Source: Bagarius yarrelli
Taxonomy: Eukaryota > Chordata > Actinopteri > Siluriformes > Sisoridae
Reading direction: 5' to 3'
NCBI GenBank assembly: GCA_005784505.1
Contig: VCAZ01000054.1
Span: 1,274,501-1,338,500, forward strand
Length of the DNA: 64,000 nucleotides
Below the pieces are notes generated by a model, which saw only the letters and a list, made by a program, of their open reading frames with translations, was not told the origin of the DNA and did no database searches. Position 1 is the first letter of the stretch. Each line of letters starts with the position of its first letter. Both the position numbers and the translations under genes were made by a program. This document shows positions 1 through 13,570 of the stretch, one piece after another.

Positions 1-1032
1 ACTTTACTATTCCACGTGCCCACAGGAAAGACAACTCGTTATATGTGAATGAAGTGCATAAAAATGCATAAAGTATCTTTAAGTACTCTAGAAATAATCA
101 ATGTTTTGTGGTACGCAGGGGCGCATTTTTTAAAGTGTGGGGGACCAAACTCTAAACAAAAGACCAATTAGTAAGATCAGGTTTCCAGATATAAGACCAC
201 CACTTCAGGCTTACCATCAGACCACCAGGATGTATTTAACTTGTCTGTAGCCTGATCGTTAATTAATTAATATTGATTATTATTATTACATTAAGAATGA
301 AATGAATGAGTGTGAATATGAATGATGTAAAATGCCTGCAGAAAGCCAAATCTGTCCCCTGTAGATCACAGGTGATAATTATATGTAGTTTAATAAGCAT
401 TTAAAAATGTCAAATTGATGCATGGCTTACATTTTATTGAATGTGATTTTCGTTGTCAGAATTCTTAGCTAACAAACGGCACAGGGCAAGCTCATTTCAC
501 TTATAAAAACATTAGCTGTATACTCAAAAAAATTATTTGCGTTCAGTACAGACGGCTCTGGTGTTTTGGGGAGAACAAAAACGCTATTAAGTGGATAAAT
601 CGGAAAAGATTGTATATCCAATCTATATATTTCATGAAAACGATGATGTCGTCCGCCCACGTCTTGACTCTTGTCAGACACTGCTACACAGTAACAGCAA
701 CAAGAATGGCGGTCCACATGCTTGTGTTGGTGCTGCAAAATCTTCCGCTCCTTTCAGTGGTTTCGTGTTCACAATGATATTTCCTACGAAGACACTGTGA
801 AACAAGGCAAAAAAAATTAGATAAGGAAAGCTTTGTGGGGATGTAGCCTTAAGCAGTATGTGATTTCAGAGGCAGCCTGGTGACTGATGGATGAGGGTGG
901 TATCATCCTGTATGACCACACATATTAATACAAATGTTAGAAATGAAGCTTTTGTTTTCTATCTGAAATAAAACTTTTTGTCATGTATTGTTGTCAAATG
1001 GAACTGGAAGTAAATCTATAGCAAGAATTTGC

Positions 1033-1060
1033 TATAGTATAGTATAGTATAGTATAGTAT
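1033..1060 (+). repeat. (ATAGT)n pentanucleotide repeat
   Basis: About five and a half copies of TATAG/ATAGT. Confidence 0.85.
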
Positions 1061-1634
1061 AATATGTGGCGTTGTGGGACGTGATATGGTTTGAAAAAAA
1101 AAAACCAATAGGTTTTGAATTTGAGTTTAATAAATGCTTCCAGCACATGTCTGCGAGTGAACATGTGCGAAATCTGCAAGTCTTAATGTGGTTAATCCAG
1201 CCAGGCGTCGCTCCTAACGAGCAGTGGCTCACTTAAGGGGTGGAAGAGGTTGGGAGTCACCATCTGTGATGCATAGGGATTGTTTTGTCTTAAAACGCAG
1301 CTACTTTGCTGCCGAAATGAATCGAGATTGCAATGAGATCAAATTGTTTAGACATAAATCTCAGTTTACACAAGTGAAACTTTTATAATAAACTTTTTTT
1401 ATTGGTGTAACATTTTAAGACATTCGAGAGAATGAGGCTAAAACACCTGCAAATCTACAAATTACAGCTGCTACAAAACATTAAATTCAGTAATGTTGCA
1501 AATAGAAATAATGGCATTAAAATATGATTTTTGTGTTGCTACATAAATGATTTTGACAAAAAAAACTAACTTCATACCTCGTAAACACAAATATACCAGT
1601 AGGAATAGGGTTTCTGCATTTGGCAAATAATTAA

Positions 1635-1636
<2 letters not shown>

Positions 1637-1709
<73 letters not shown>
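1637..1709 (+). repeat. (TG)n microsatellite
   Basis: Uninterrupted TG dinucleotides for about 73 bases; the open frames of THTHTH on the - strand are artefacts of it. Confidence 0.97.
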
Positions 1710-1710
<1 letters not shown>

Positions 1711-4700
1711 CGGCAGCCCTTGCCCACCCAGTGATTCCAATTAAAATCTACAAAAACAAAATAAAAGGCTAAACCAACTTTCAAAATCAAGTGCACTTTT
1801 CCACAGTGATGCCAATTAGTGGCAATACCACACAGAGCACAAGCAATGATGCAACAAACCAAGAATTGTTCCCAACCTAATTAATAAAAAAAAAACCCAA
1901 AGTTTAAATATGTGCTTTGCTAGACATATCAACCTTTTTTTAAAGGTTAGAGAAATGCAGCAGGAAACTTTTGTCAGGTATGCACACGTCTGCCTATTAC
2001 TGTACTAGATATTATATGTCTAATGTCTGTTGATGCAGGTTCGTGTTTGAATGAAGCCCTGCCACATGTTCCTGCTTGACACATGAGTGCAGAACAAATC
2101 TAACCAATCTAAATGATTCAGATCCACATGATCGCAGTCTCTAAACTCTGTTCATTCGGAACTCCTCTTTGACATCCTTCCTCCGAGGCACATGACCTCC
2201 ACCAACTGCATTTTTGCAAGCAGCCTGCTGTCTGCCCTTTTCCACATATTTCAGCTCATCCATGTCCCTGATTGGCTATTACAGCTGTGATTAACAGATG
2301 GGTGCATGTGCCATTTTTCCCACCCAGAAATTATGGTCATTTTGCACTTCTGGCTCCCAGCAATAGGTGGTTAGGGCGTCATCAGAATTTTAGCTTAGAT
2401 GACAATACATCAAAGGCATTTTTTCGCATTAGGACTTTTCATAGAAAAAGTAATTTTCAACTAATAAACGTTTTGAAACTATTGATCTGTTTTCTTAATA
2501 CATTTTTTCATAATAAGCATTCATGTGAAACTTCCTTGTCGAATTTCTTGTTTGGCATGATTTTGCCAAGCTCCAAATCACAGTTTTACTGATTTTTTGA
2601 TTACCTGAAGTTTTTATTATAATACAATTATGACAGCAGTGTTAGAATTGTAGCAGTGTGTGCATGTTAGCCACTTTAGTTTCATTTAAGCTTTTCTACA
2701 TCAAGGGATCAGCAGAGGCTAAACAAGCCCCGGATGTTGCACAGAGCTCTGTGTAAACTATCCAAACAGCTCAACTCCCCTTTGGATCCCACCTGTGACA
2801 AAACAACAAAGCTTCCTCCTCCACCCCCACCGCTCCTAAAGAACTGAGGAGAACCAGGACACCTCGGAAGGTTTGCGACAGGCTCCGTCAGCTCCCGAGC
2901 CTCAGAGAAAAACAAAAACGGAAATGATTAATCCCTAATTAGTTGTCTGTAATGCAGATCTTTCTTTGAGGCCCTTGTGGTTTTTTGCATCTGCTTGGAC
3001 ATGCCCTGTAATAACCAAACCCCTCTACCTCACCCATCACAGATAGAAGGATTAAAAAAAGAATTTTTCACATCACCCTTCCTACCACAAACACACACAT
3101 AGACACAGAGACTGACATGTAGATAATTAGGGAGATGAAACCACCTAACAGGCCACAGGACAGGCAGGAAGCATCTCTAATGGAGTTAAAAGGCTTCAAA
3201 CAGTGGCTTTTGATATGAGCTGCTGTGCTCCTTGGGCGGAACACATGAAAGGTAGATGAAACTGAGATGAAAGGGAAAGTATCTTTTTTTCTTTCAGTCT
3301 CACACACACACACACACACACCTACAGACCAACCGACCTGCAATCAAGAAACTACTAGCCAAGCCCTGAAACCAGCTCTAAAATGCATTGCAATGAAGTA
3401 GTGTGAATTCAGGATGACACATCATTTGCGTGGCCATTTGATGGATTGGTGGATAGTGACACCCAATGTGTTTCCATACATATTAAATCAGAGTGTTCTT
3501 GTCAGAATACTGCTTAAAGCTTGACAGAAATCTGCACGGTTTCACTTTCTCCATTATCCCAGTGAGAGCACAGGTGTTTTCCACTGATTCTTGGTCTCTA
3601 TCCTTGGGACTGGAGTCCAGGGATAAAGAAAATCTGGCCAAAAACTCCGGCCAAGATAAATCCAAACAGTGCAAACCTAATTACAGTGACATCAGAGTTG
3701 TGCCAAACATCATCACTCTATCTATCCCGCCTGCATTCTGAAGCCATGATCTGGCTGTCGAAACATCAGCTCAAACAAAATTCTGTTAGTCATCATTGTC
3801 TGATTCAAACAGACAGGTCCTTTGGAACCTTAGAGAGAAGATGGACATTACTGCTATACTTACGCTAAAGGTTTTGCGGCTATCCTCGTAACAACTATCA
3901 TCTGCTGCAGTTGTTATTCCTCTTCACAATTCTCCAAGGAGTCATAGGGATGTAAGAGAGTAAACGAGAGCCTACATTGAAACAGATGCTAGACTGGGAG
4001 GCTAACGCCAAGAGGGGAAGTATCTACCCAGGGCTCATATTTTATGACCTTGCTTGTCCTGGTTAAAGGGGCTTTTGAAGGCACACATAGATCCTGCTTA
4101 GAAGAATCTTTCACTGGGGTGTCTATCAACTAAACAGTCCCAGTCACAGCTTATCATTATTTTGCTTTCCCTTTTTTCCTGACATGCCAATTGCATGTGC
4201 ATAAAAATTATGTGCCTTAAAGCACATAATTTAACAATCATTTGTAGGCTTTCGCATTATTTAATCGCCACAAAAGTTTTGGACAGGATGTTATTAAGAT
4301 CCTTATTGTATCTTTTGCTTTGCTTACAACACATCAGCCTTTTACATCCAACTGTTGTGTGAAAGTGGCATTGGACCGCTAAAGTTTAATTTTTAGCACC
4401 ACCAAGCTGCCACTGCTAAACCTCAACTGCTCAGCTAGATAAAAATATATATATTTGTGAGTTGTGCCGGATGAGGGCATCTCCCAATTCCTGAAATGTG
4501 AACGTACTTCTAATAAACTCTTAATAATCTTCCAAGCTTTACGTAACATGCTTTACCAAAAAGACATTATATACAGCATAATATCATTCTATATACTTAT
4601 TTTATTTTTCATAGGGCACACATGACCGCTTCTTGACTTTCCTAGCTGTAGATTACTGTGGAACAGGACCTGGTTTGCTGTATGTTTATTATACCACAGT

Positions 4701-7700
4701 AATGAGTCTGGAATGTTTTATCAGATTGACGCATTGAAATAGCTAGCCGATGGTAGCAGAGATCAAGCTGGAGCTGACGACAACCTGCTGGTGTCCTGGA
4801 GCAGACTCTGTATGTTTGCCTGGACCTGAGCCTAAAGCCTTTGCTCAGCCCAGGCATCCCTCTCTGTCTGTAGGTCCCATAAAAATCTCATTAAATCTGT
4901 GCAGTTTTAAGGTAACAGCACAGGAACAAGTACGTCTGATGGCTATCTGCATTCCTTCCAGAAACAGACACATGTCTGCCTTTTTCTCTCTTGTCTTTCT
5001 CTCTCTCACCCTTTATTTTTCTAGGAATCTTTTTTATGCTCTTAAAGTTGTGTTTTAGATATAAACCAGATTCAAGGGCCGAATGTGTTCCAGTTAAATT
5101 TTAAAATCTAATTGTTTTGTAATGATAGTAATTTATGTGCTGCTTTATTAAATAAGATCACTTTTGGTGATAATACGTATCTAACATCTCTAGACAAAGT
5201 TTGCTTCTGGTGGAAAATGATTGTACAGCTATGCACAGCTACCAGCCTTTTACTGGAAGAAAAAAAAACTTCATTTGTTATTCAGACTTAAAGGAAGCAT
5301 CCTCTCTGAAATAATTTCAATATGTTTAGATTAACATAAAAGTGCAATCGATCTTTGTTTAGTTATGGTTTATTATTATAATAAAAAAATACAAAATAAA
5401 TAGAATGAATGAAAAATATATTGACTAGTTAGCAATATATAAAATGATCCTGACACATACACGTTTTCCACTGTTAAAGTTCCACTGGTAAAGTTACACA
5501 AGGCATTTGTAGTTTAAGGGTTATTGTTGCTTTATTAATGAAATAATAGTAGTAGTAATTCATCAACAAACAAAAAAAAAAAATCCTGCTCAGTTTTGGG
5601 ACGTTTTACAGTCCAGCCGTGAGAACCTGACGCTCACTCATCCACACGTACTATATTCTTTTCAGCGGAGCAAACCTGATTATGCACCAAGGTGCACTGC
5701 TGATGAAGAGAGCCTTAAAACATTTGCACATACACAAACACACACATACACACACACACACACGGAGGGCCCATAGCAAGTCGTATCCTTTTACGAAAAC
5801 AAAACAAGCTGATTGGGAAGTGAGCCCTAGAAAGAGGCCGCAAGTTTGCACAGTAATAAAAGCTGCTTTCGTTTGACAAGTTCTGTTTTTAACAAGAGGC
5901 CTTTAATTTTGCGAGAAAGGAAGCAATGAATTGTAAAATATACTTTTCCAGCGCCGGGCCGTTAAGTGCGCTCTGTAGCCCACTGCACATGGGATCGACC
6001 CTGTAGAATGACTAACATGTGTTTTTTCCATCCCTTGTCCATGCTGGCTCTTTCCTCTTCTCTTACATTCTTTCCCACACAGACACTTTTTTTTAATTCC
6101 CCTTCTCATTTATCTGTCTTGTGAACATTTATCCCGGCAGAGCAGCGCTGACAATCTGGATGTGCCACTGCACTCCTGGCTGTTGAGTTTTAAAAAGAGG
6201 TCAAGATTGAGGTCAGCAGCTGAAAGCAACTAGTTGTACACTGTCAGATGCTATAAGCAAGAACATAGGTTCGATAACACCAGGCAACTTTTTTTACTGG
6301 GGTCGCTTTGTGTACCGCTCAGCTTCTTTGCTTTGAGAGTGCTCTAGAGTCTTTATTATGTCGGAGGTTTTAGCCCCTGGCTAGGACTTCAATTTGTGTG
6401 TGTGCCTTGTGTGTTTGTTTCTCCAGATGTACAGTGCATGGTTTACTGTATGCCAAGGCACATTTGACAGCTGGCAAAAGGTCGAAGGTCGTTTGGGAAA
6501 CGAACCACAAAATTGGGAGGACGTGTGGTTTCGTTGGAGGAAAAAATACTCCATGTTCTCTCTCTGTTGCACTCCCTTGCGCTCTCTCTCTCTCTCTCTC
6601 TCCCCTCCCACACAGCATCTCTGCTTCCCGCTTCTTATTTCCTAGTGGGCAGACAGAAATATATCTGTCCTTGTGTACAGATACAGGTAGTGCCCTTCAT
6701 TACCTTGTAAAAACAGGAACACATTCCAATCAAAATATTGAAGGATGGAAATTAGCTACATCCCATAACACACCCATTCTAGAGCAATCATAAAGCAAAA
6801 TCGTGTTGACAGCAAGGCTGTTGGCACATGTTTTTAATCGCACTAATTAAATATTAAAGCTGACTCTCAGTTGGTGTACTGGGGACTGACCCAAGTCTAA
6901 TAGTTGAGAGCCAGAAAATAAGGTCCTGATAGTCAGGAACGAGTGTGACCTGTTAAAGTCCTGTGGAAAAACTGGTCTGTGTGGAAGAAGCTTTGAAAAA
7001 TGTTGAACAAAATAGTGCAAAGCTTACACCTTTACGGAACAATCTAGCAGGGGATTAAAGTACACAGCCCTGATAAGAATCAGTGCGGCTGGAGAAATCA
7101 GTTGGTTTAGGAGACCAGACCCAGTCAGATCTATGCTGTCTACTAATCCCCCTTCCTGGTTTTTATAATGACTATGGCACAATGGGAGGCTCAGCTTTGT
7201 AGGTCAGCATGTTCATCTGCAGGGCTTGGCAGATACATGAAAGATATACATATTACTCTCCTGGATTGGTATTTTTTGTGTTTCCAACTACCCAGGGTAG
7301 CCTTAGAATAAAACTGCTTCTGCTTTAAATCAAGTGGTGCTCAACTCTTAAGCCCGTAAGGGAGCAATTTGTAAAGATGTTCAGATCCTAGATCACACTG
7401 CATAGAGAACCCAGGGCAAACCTAGAACCTGCTGAAAAAGTTTATAACTCATAGTTAATTAAGAAACGTGCGCATCCCCATGGAACTAGAATTCGGTGGA
7501 AATTATATAGATTCTACAGTACCAGGGCTCAATTCATCCAATTTTATAAGCGCTTTATTGACACATAACGGAACAGTGTTGTTCCAGCCAAAGAGAAGAG
7601 TTCCATGCTAAAAGAAAGTCCCCATGATAACCCCACCTGCGCTCTCCGCTTCCAGGCTTATCTGGTTTAAGCTGTGAAGATATATGACTGTTTGTCTGAC

Positions 7701-8982
7701 CTTAAGAAAATTGAGTTGTTGTTTTTTTTTTTTTTTTTTTTTTTTTACAAAGGCAGTGATGTTGCTTCGTGGAATAACAGCAGCATTTCTTGGAAGGTGC
7801 AGCCTCCTATTACTGCATTGGATATTTGCCTGCATCTGTGTTTTTACACGGTCAAAGTGTGTCAGTCTAAGTGGAACCCATGCTCTCTGGCAGCTGCCTT
7901 TATAAATAGCCTGGCTTACCTCTTGTCCATGTTTATCTCTTTCGTTGCCTCTATCCATCTGGCGGAGGCTAGCATGGTCAGAGGATTTATGTGCTTTGGT
8001 ATTATGGGTATTATTGGAGCTCTGGCACCATGTTGGCTTTCCCCAGTAGACGAAAAATCTCTGATTAGAATGCCTTTGAGCTTGAAGCTAGTTCGCCCCT
8101 GCTTCTTTAGTCTCCCTCCCATGGCTAATTAAAGATGTGATGTGTCTGCAAAAGTTCCACTGTTTACAGATCATATACGATTTTCCGCAGCATGTACAGC
8201 ACCCTCTGATTTACTTAAGCGAATGACATGGTGGCAAAATGAAAGACGAGTTAATCTTGCTTTTAAGTTGTCAGCATTCATATTTTAACCCAGAATTCTC
8301 GCCGTAGCTTGTTGAAGCTGTGTGGGGGTCTGGATCCATGCTTGTTCACAGAATTATTTTCACTTGTCCTACTGCCAGGTCATGGATTTCCCTTGCTTGT
8401 CCCATGTTCCCTAACTTGTCTGAGTAATGCACTTGTTGGCTCATTGTGTCTGGAGCAGACAGTGCAGAGGCTTGCAGTTCCCAGAGGCCATTCAGGGTCA
8501 GACAGGGGTCAGCCATGCTTTCCCCTCACACATATTTCTCATCGTTGACTGCGTAGCCGGTGAGATTTATGAGATACTTGTGTGTCATCCGGAAAGTCTG
8601 ATTGTGTGTGTGTGTTGTGTGCTGATTGTTAAAGCCACTGGCCAGGACCTGTGAAGCGTGAATCTTGTTTTTTCCTCTTCTCCTATGTTTTTTCCACCTT
8701 CCTGCACTTATCGTCTGTCTTACACAGGTTATCATCTTCCTGGTGCCACCATGTTAGTCATTTCCCACACAAATTCGAATTAATAATGCAGCAAAAGCTT
8801 CATCTCTCCAGCACAGCTCTATGAGTCAGTGGTAAGTTCTTTTGCTTGACCTTTTGTTAAGACAGAATTTGGGCATAGGTCAACGATATTGTCAATCTTG
8901 TGCCATTTTTTGATTTGGGATTATTAATAAGCACATGTTATAGTAAAAATGTATACGTCTGTTTTCTAGTCAGAATTCATAG

Positions 8983-9266
8983 AGAAATAAGTAGGAGAAG
9001 TTGCACCATTCTTATATTTGTACGTCACTGGTTTCATCAGTTCCATCAATTTGCAGAAAACCACATCAAGGACTTAGTGGGCTGTGTTCTATTTATGGTC
9101 TGGTTTTTATACCTTCTGGGAGAAATAAGTCACAGATCCAGTGAGAAAAAAATTCTTGCATCATTCTTAGGTTTGGACACTCTTTTTTTTTTTCAACAGA
9201 TCCATCAATTTGGAATACCACAGCAAGGACGTGGTGAGCTGTGTTCTATTACCAGGGTGGTTTTTC
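8983..9266 (+). repeat. Diverged tandem duplication, unit about 140 bp
   Basis: AGAAATAAGT begins both copies (8983 and 9121). CCATCAATTTG, ACCACA-CAAGGAC and GGGCTGTGTTCTATT-like blocks recur in the same order and spacing. Function unknown. Confidence 0.75.
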
Positions 9267-9820
9267 ATGTCTCAGAGGGACGTGACCGTGATTCGGGCCC
9301 AAACACCTTTCCTTTGTTAAAGCTTTTGGTTACAATTTATCTTTCACAATGATTCACTCAAACTTCTTAAAAGTCAATGTTTCCAAATGGACATAAAGGT
9401 AGTTCCTTGAGCTGTTTGATAAGGGTACTTAAAATAGAATTAGACGGACAGATGAGGGCAACTCTTTGAAAGTCAGCAGGCGGAAATGACTTCAGCTCTG
9501 TGCTATTGCGACAGTGTGGCCACACAGTGGATCTGATCCTGTGTTAATGTTGCAGGGCTTAGAGGCAAGTTTAACTTAGCAAATCAGTTAATCTAAGAAC
9601 AACAAGGATTCCCAGCCCAGTCTGTGCCCTCGTATAAAATCAGTCAAGGGTCCCCACAACCCAGCACATACATTCCCAAACTATTTTCTGTTCCATGCCC
9701 AATGTTTTCTTTCCCGAAGTTATTCTGGAAACTATCTGATAATGTTAATTATTATTTTGATAAGTTATTGCCACACATTACAGCAAGCTGGGACTCTTTC
9801 CTTTGTATATCTTAGCTTTA

Positions 9821-9986
9821 AAAACTGGGTCCTCAGCACAGTGTCAGCTATTATATGTTGCCCTTAGAACCAATATCGATATATTGGTAGATACCGGTGC
9901 AGTGAAAGCCAATTTAAGGAACTTATTAATTGACAAGGGAAAAAACCTGTTGATGCCAGTGGTCTTCAGACCCTAAGACAAGTAAT
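9821..9986 (+). pseudogene. Short open stretch with a retropepsin-like LVDTGA motif
   Basis: One frame is open from before 9,821 to a TAA at 9,976 and contains ILVDTGAVKANL, which resembles the active-site motif of retroviral or LTR-retrotransposon proteases. No other retroelement domain is seen around it, so chance is a real alternative. If real, it is a scrap of an old insertion. Confidence 0.25.
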
Positions 9987-10001
9987 ACTAGAAGAGTCCA
10001 A

Positions 10002-10440
10002 GTGCTGAATTACCCTGTCTGCAGTCCAGATCTTTCACCTATAGAGAACATTTGGCGCATGACTAAACGAAATATACGTCAAAGACGATCACCAACTCTT
10101 CAGCAGCTGGAAACCTGCTGTAATAGTCAAGAATGGGACCAAATCCCAACACTAACAATCCAGGAAAATTATAACCTCGATACCCAGACGACTTTTTTTG
10201 GAAAAAAAAAATCGAGGCTACACCAGGGTAAACATGCCCCGTCCAACTATTCTGAGACTGTAGCAGGCATCAAATTTAAAATGAGCACATTTTGTATATA
10301 AAAGTGTAAAATTTCTTAGTTTGAACATTTATGTTATCTTTGTTTTATTGTAAATAAAATATTAGCTTAAGTGATCATGTAATTTGTTATTTAAAATTAA
10401 AAAAACGTCCCAACCTTTCCGGAATTCGGGTTGTATGTTA
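10002..10440 (+). pseudogene. Tc1/mariner-type transposon, 3' end with transposase C-terminus
   Basis: The open stretch includes SPDLSPIENIWRMTKRNIRQ, the PDLxPIENxW signature around the last catalytic acid of Tc1/mariner transposases, then QQLETC and EWDQIP. The downstream flank ends in the GTCCCAACCTTTCCGGAATTCGG type of terminal sequence common in fish elements. The 5' half is missing. Confidence 0.7.
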
Positions 10441-11522
10441 GACAATTAAGTATTCTTAAAAAGCTTGACTGACAATAATAGTTTCACTTAATACTCTCTT
10501 TAGAGTAAAGTTAAAATACTTTCAGCTGTAAGATATCCTTTAGTAGTTAAAGAAATGCTTACGGTTTTTTTTCTATCTTTGTTTATCTATTTAATTTTAT
10601 CGTTCATTTCTTATTTCTCTTTCGTTCACCAGGGTAACATCAGTTGTTATTAGTAAATTAGTTGTATTTGTGTTCTTTGACAGTTTGGAAAAGAGTGATT
10701 AAAGGCCTATTGATTACTTTTTATAGCAGAGGAGAGAATAATATCTCAGGACTGCAATGGACTGTGCAAAATTTATAACCCGCGAGAGGTCTCGGCAGTT
10801 TTTCATTTGCACCCAGTTGTGTATTTTTATTTTTCGCTCCAACTCTCTTACTCCCCGTGTCTTCATTTCAGCTAACCCCACGCACATCCTTCCTTTTCAC
10901 ACATCCATCTGTGAGCTGGAGCAAGCCTCCATTTGGCTTTGTATTGCTTGTGTTGGATGAAAAAAAAAAAAAAACTCCCCACCAGAACTGAAGACGGAGC
11001 TTTGTCATGCACACATTTAGAAGCAGAACCGCTCCAGCTCGGCTCGAGAAAAATAACAAACAAACATCATTAGTCTTTCGAGAACTTCCTGCAGAACTGT
11101 TTGGACAAATGAAGCTTTGGCTACAATTTTGTCTCACTTCATCCCTTATTTCAGGCAAGCCAAAGTATATGTCAGGCGCAATAAAAAATGGTGCAAAGTG
11201 TATTGTGAAGCCTGAGAAAGTGAAGCAACTTGACTATAAATAAATTAGAAGGAATCAATAACTCGCTTGACAAAGGAGCATAAATAAAACAAGGAATAAT
11301 GAGATACAGGTTTCTTTTTTCTTCCTGATATTTCTTGCTTTTTCTCTTGTAATAAGACAAGTTTTTACTAGCATAAATAATGCTGGTTTATCCTGTCGTA
11401 GCTTCAGTCTAGCCACAACTGACCAACAGAACCTCATATTTAAAGTTGTTCTTGTTGGAGTAGGTCAAATGCTCTTAGTGATTTATTAATTGCAGCCAGC
11501 ATAAATTATACTAGTTATGCTA

Positions 11523-11588
11523 GTTAACGTAATGTAAGAGTAATGTAAGAGTAATGTACGAGTAATGTAAGAGTAATGTAAGAGGTAG
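11523..11588 (+). repeat. Short tandem repeat of TAATGTAAGAG
   Basis: About five copies of an 11-bp unit, one with TACGAG in place of TAAGAG. Confidence 0.85.
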
Positions 11589-13123
11589 TTTTGCCGCATC
11601 ATGGCTCCGAAGCGTTACTGTCTGTACAGAGTTTAGTATGTTAGTCCATGTGAGCTGCCTCTGGTTTCTAACCACAGATTGAATGAGCTGGTTTCCTATC
11701 CAGGGTCTATATACCTGCTCCTGGAATTGGCTGCAGCTTCATAAAGTACTTAATGAAGATGTTTATTTTTTTAACAGGGTGTTCTTCAGTGTGCTCCTTT
11801 TTTATTCCTCATTATTCCTCCTTTCCGGTCTAGTCTAAATCGCCCCATTTTTCTTTCTTCCTCCCTCTTCTACCAGATGGCGAGTAATTTCACAATCTTG
11901 ATACTGATCTTTTTTTTTTTTTTTTTGTCATCACTCTTCTTTGTTTGCATAATTTCTGGAGTAAAGCTCTAATCCCTCACTCCCGACCGAAAGCGACGCA
12001 GTCTTTCGTTAAGTCCAGCCTGGACTTATTACCTGCAACCACAAAGCCACTATACCAAAGTCCAGTAAAAACACCAGGCAGAAAATTTATGATTAGTACA
12101 TTTTCTGCGCACAGTAACCGCTGACGTGACCACTTAGCTTTTTATAGCTCTGCATTGTTTGTATTTGTTTTATATTAGAAGGAGAGATGAGTCACTGGGG
12201 CCCTGCTTAGCCTGGCTGTTGTAGTATGTGCAGGCTTTTCTCGCTGATTTTAACGTCTGGAACGGATAAAAGGGAGCATGAGCTGTGCCAGGCTCAGGGT
12301 TTCCTGGTGCTGGGGATGTCTTGAACACCATTCCTGAGACATAGTGATGGGGGCTTTTCATTAGTGCAGTTCACTGTGTATGGATTGAGATTAAATTATT
12401 TCTCTGTGGAAGGCAGTGATTTATTTGGATCCCTCGCTAGGTTGCTAGTAGTTACTCACAGGCTTTTTCTCACTCTCTGTGCCAGTTCCCTACAGCTCTC
12501 CCCTGTCACTGCTCCCCCTCAGCGTCACTTATTAAAAGGGCAAATCCTTTAGTCTCGGATGAAAAGTGTACATCAAGAATGAGGTCTTGACGCAGGCTAG
12601 GATGAATTAAACACATTGTGTTCACATGGTGGATTTCTTCTAAGACAGTAGGTCCTTAATTCCATGGCATGTGGCGTATCACTTCAATAGTGTGGAGTAG
12701 TCATTCTAACCTGTTTTATGGGTAGCCGCTCTCGATCCCGCATTCTGGAAACCTTATCTCCTCCCGAGAGAGCTCTTCCACAGAGGAAGCCTCGTGCACG
12801 TTATTATTATTTTTTTTTTCTTTTCACTGCCGAACCCTAATTAATCATTTAATAGCAACCAGGTTTTCACTTCCACCTGAAATCACTCGCTGACATAAAA
12901 CGACGGAGACGTAAGGAAAGTGAAAGTTTAATGCGTTCTTTATTGCAACTCGTTTTAATGGCATCTGAAGCATTTCTCCCTGTTGGAATTCATACTGAAA
13001 TTGAAGCCTGATGTGCTTTGGAAAAAGGAGGTATATTTGAAGTAAATTTTTAGTAAGGCAAGAATAAACAGGTTTTGCTTGGTCATTTTTTTAAAATCAA
13101 AGAAGTCTCCAACAACATTTTCC

Positions 13124-13570
13124 CCTTTCACTTGTTCCCTTCAGGGTTCACCACAGTGAATCCTTTGCGTCCATCTAACCCTATTCGTTGCATTCTTGTC
13201 ACTCACACCCACTAAATTCATGTCTCCATTTATCACATCCGTATACCTCCTCTTTGACCTTCCTCTTTGCCTTCTGCATGGCAGCTCTATTTCAACATCC
13301 TCCTACCGATATTTCTACTCTCCCTCTTCTACACATGTTCAAACCATTTCAATCATTTTTCTCTTTTTTTGTCCCCGTAAAGTCTAACATGAGCCGTGCC
13401 TTTGATCAACTCGTTTTTATTCCTGTCCAACCTCGTCACTCCCAAAGAACCTCAACATCTCCAGCTCTGCTACCTTTCACTCTGCTTCCTGTCTCTCCCT
13501 ATGTGCAATTGTCTCTAAACCGTACAACATGGCTGCTCTCATCACTCTCAACAAACCAGCTCTTGAACAC
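13124..13570 (-). pseudogene. 3' part of the same LINE family, antisense
   Basis: Read on the - strand, this matches the end of the reverse transcriptase seen at 56,340-56,525 (the YGLE, VAEL-MLR and SLGVTRLDR region), then a 3' tail ending in a GGTTCACCACAGTGAA-like segment (+ strand near 13,146). Truncated at its 5' end, diverged, with frame breaks. Confidence 0.7.

Larger units (their letters stand above)
1..8982. other. Gene-free AT-rich region
   Basis: Unique AT-rich sequence with the microsatellites listed, CA near 3,300-3,321 and 5,738-5,762, CT at 6,580-6,602, a poly-T at 7,721-7,746, and a faint SINE scrap at 4,395-4,445. Slightly GC-richer, non-repetitive islands at about 2,700-2,930 and 7,780-8,120 might be conserved noncoding elements, but this cannot be judged from one sequence. 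No splice-compatible coding sequence was recognised. Confidence 0.6.

Noticed and set aside
1471..1862. THTHTH-containing open frames on the - strand
   Set aside because: Products of the (TG)n microsatellite at 1,637-1,709.
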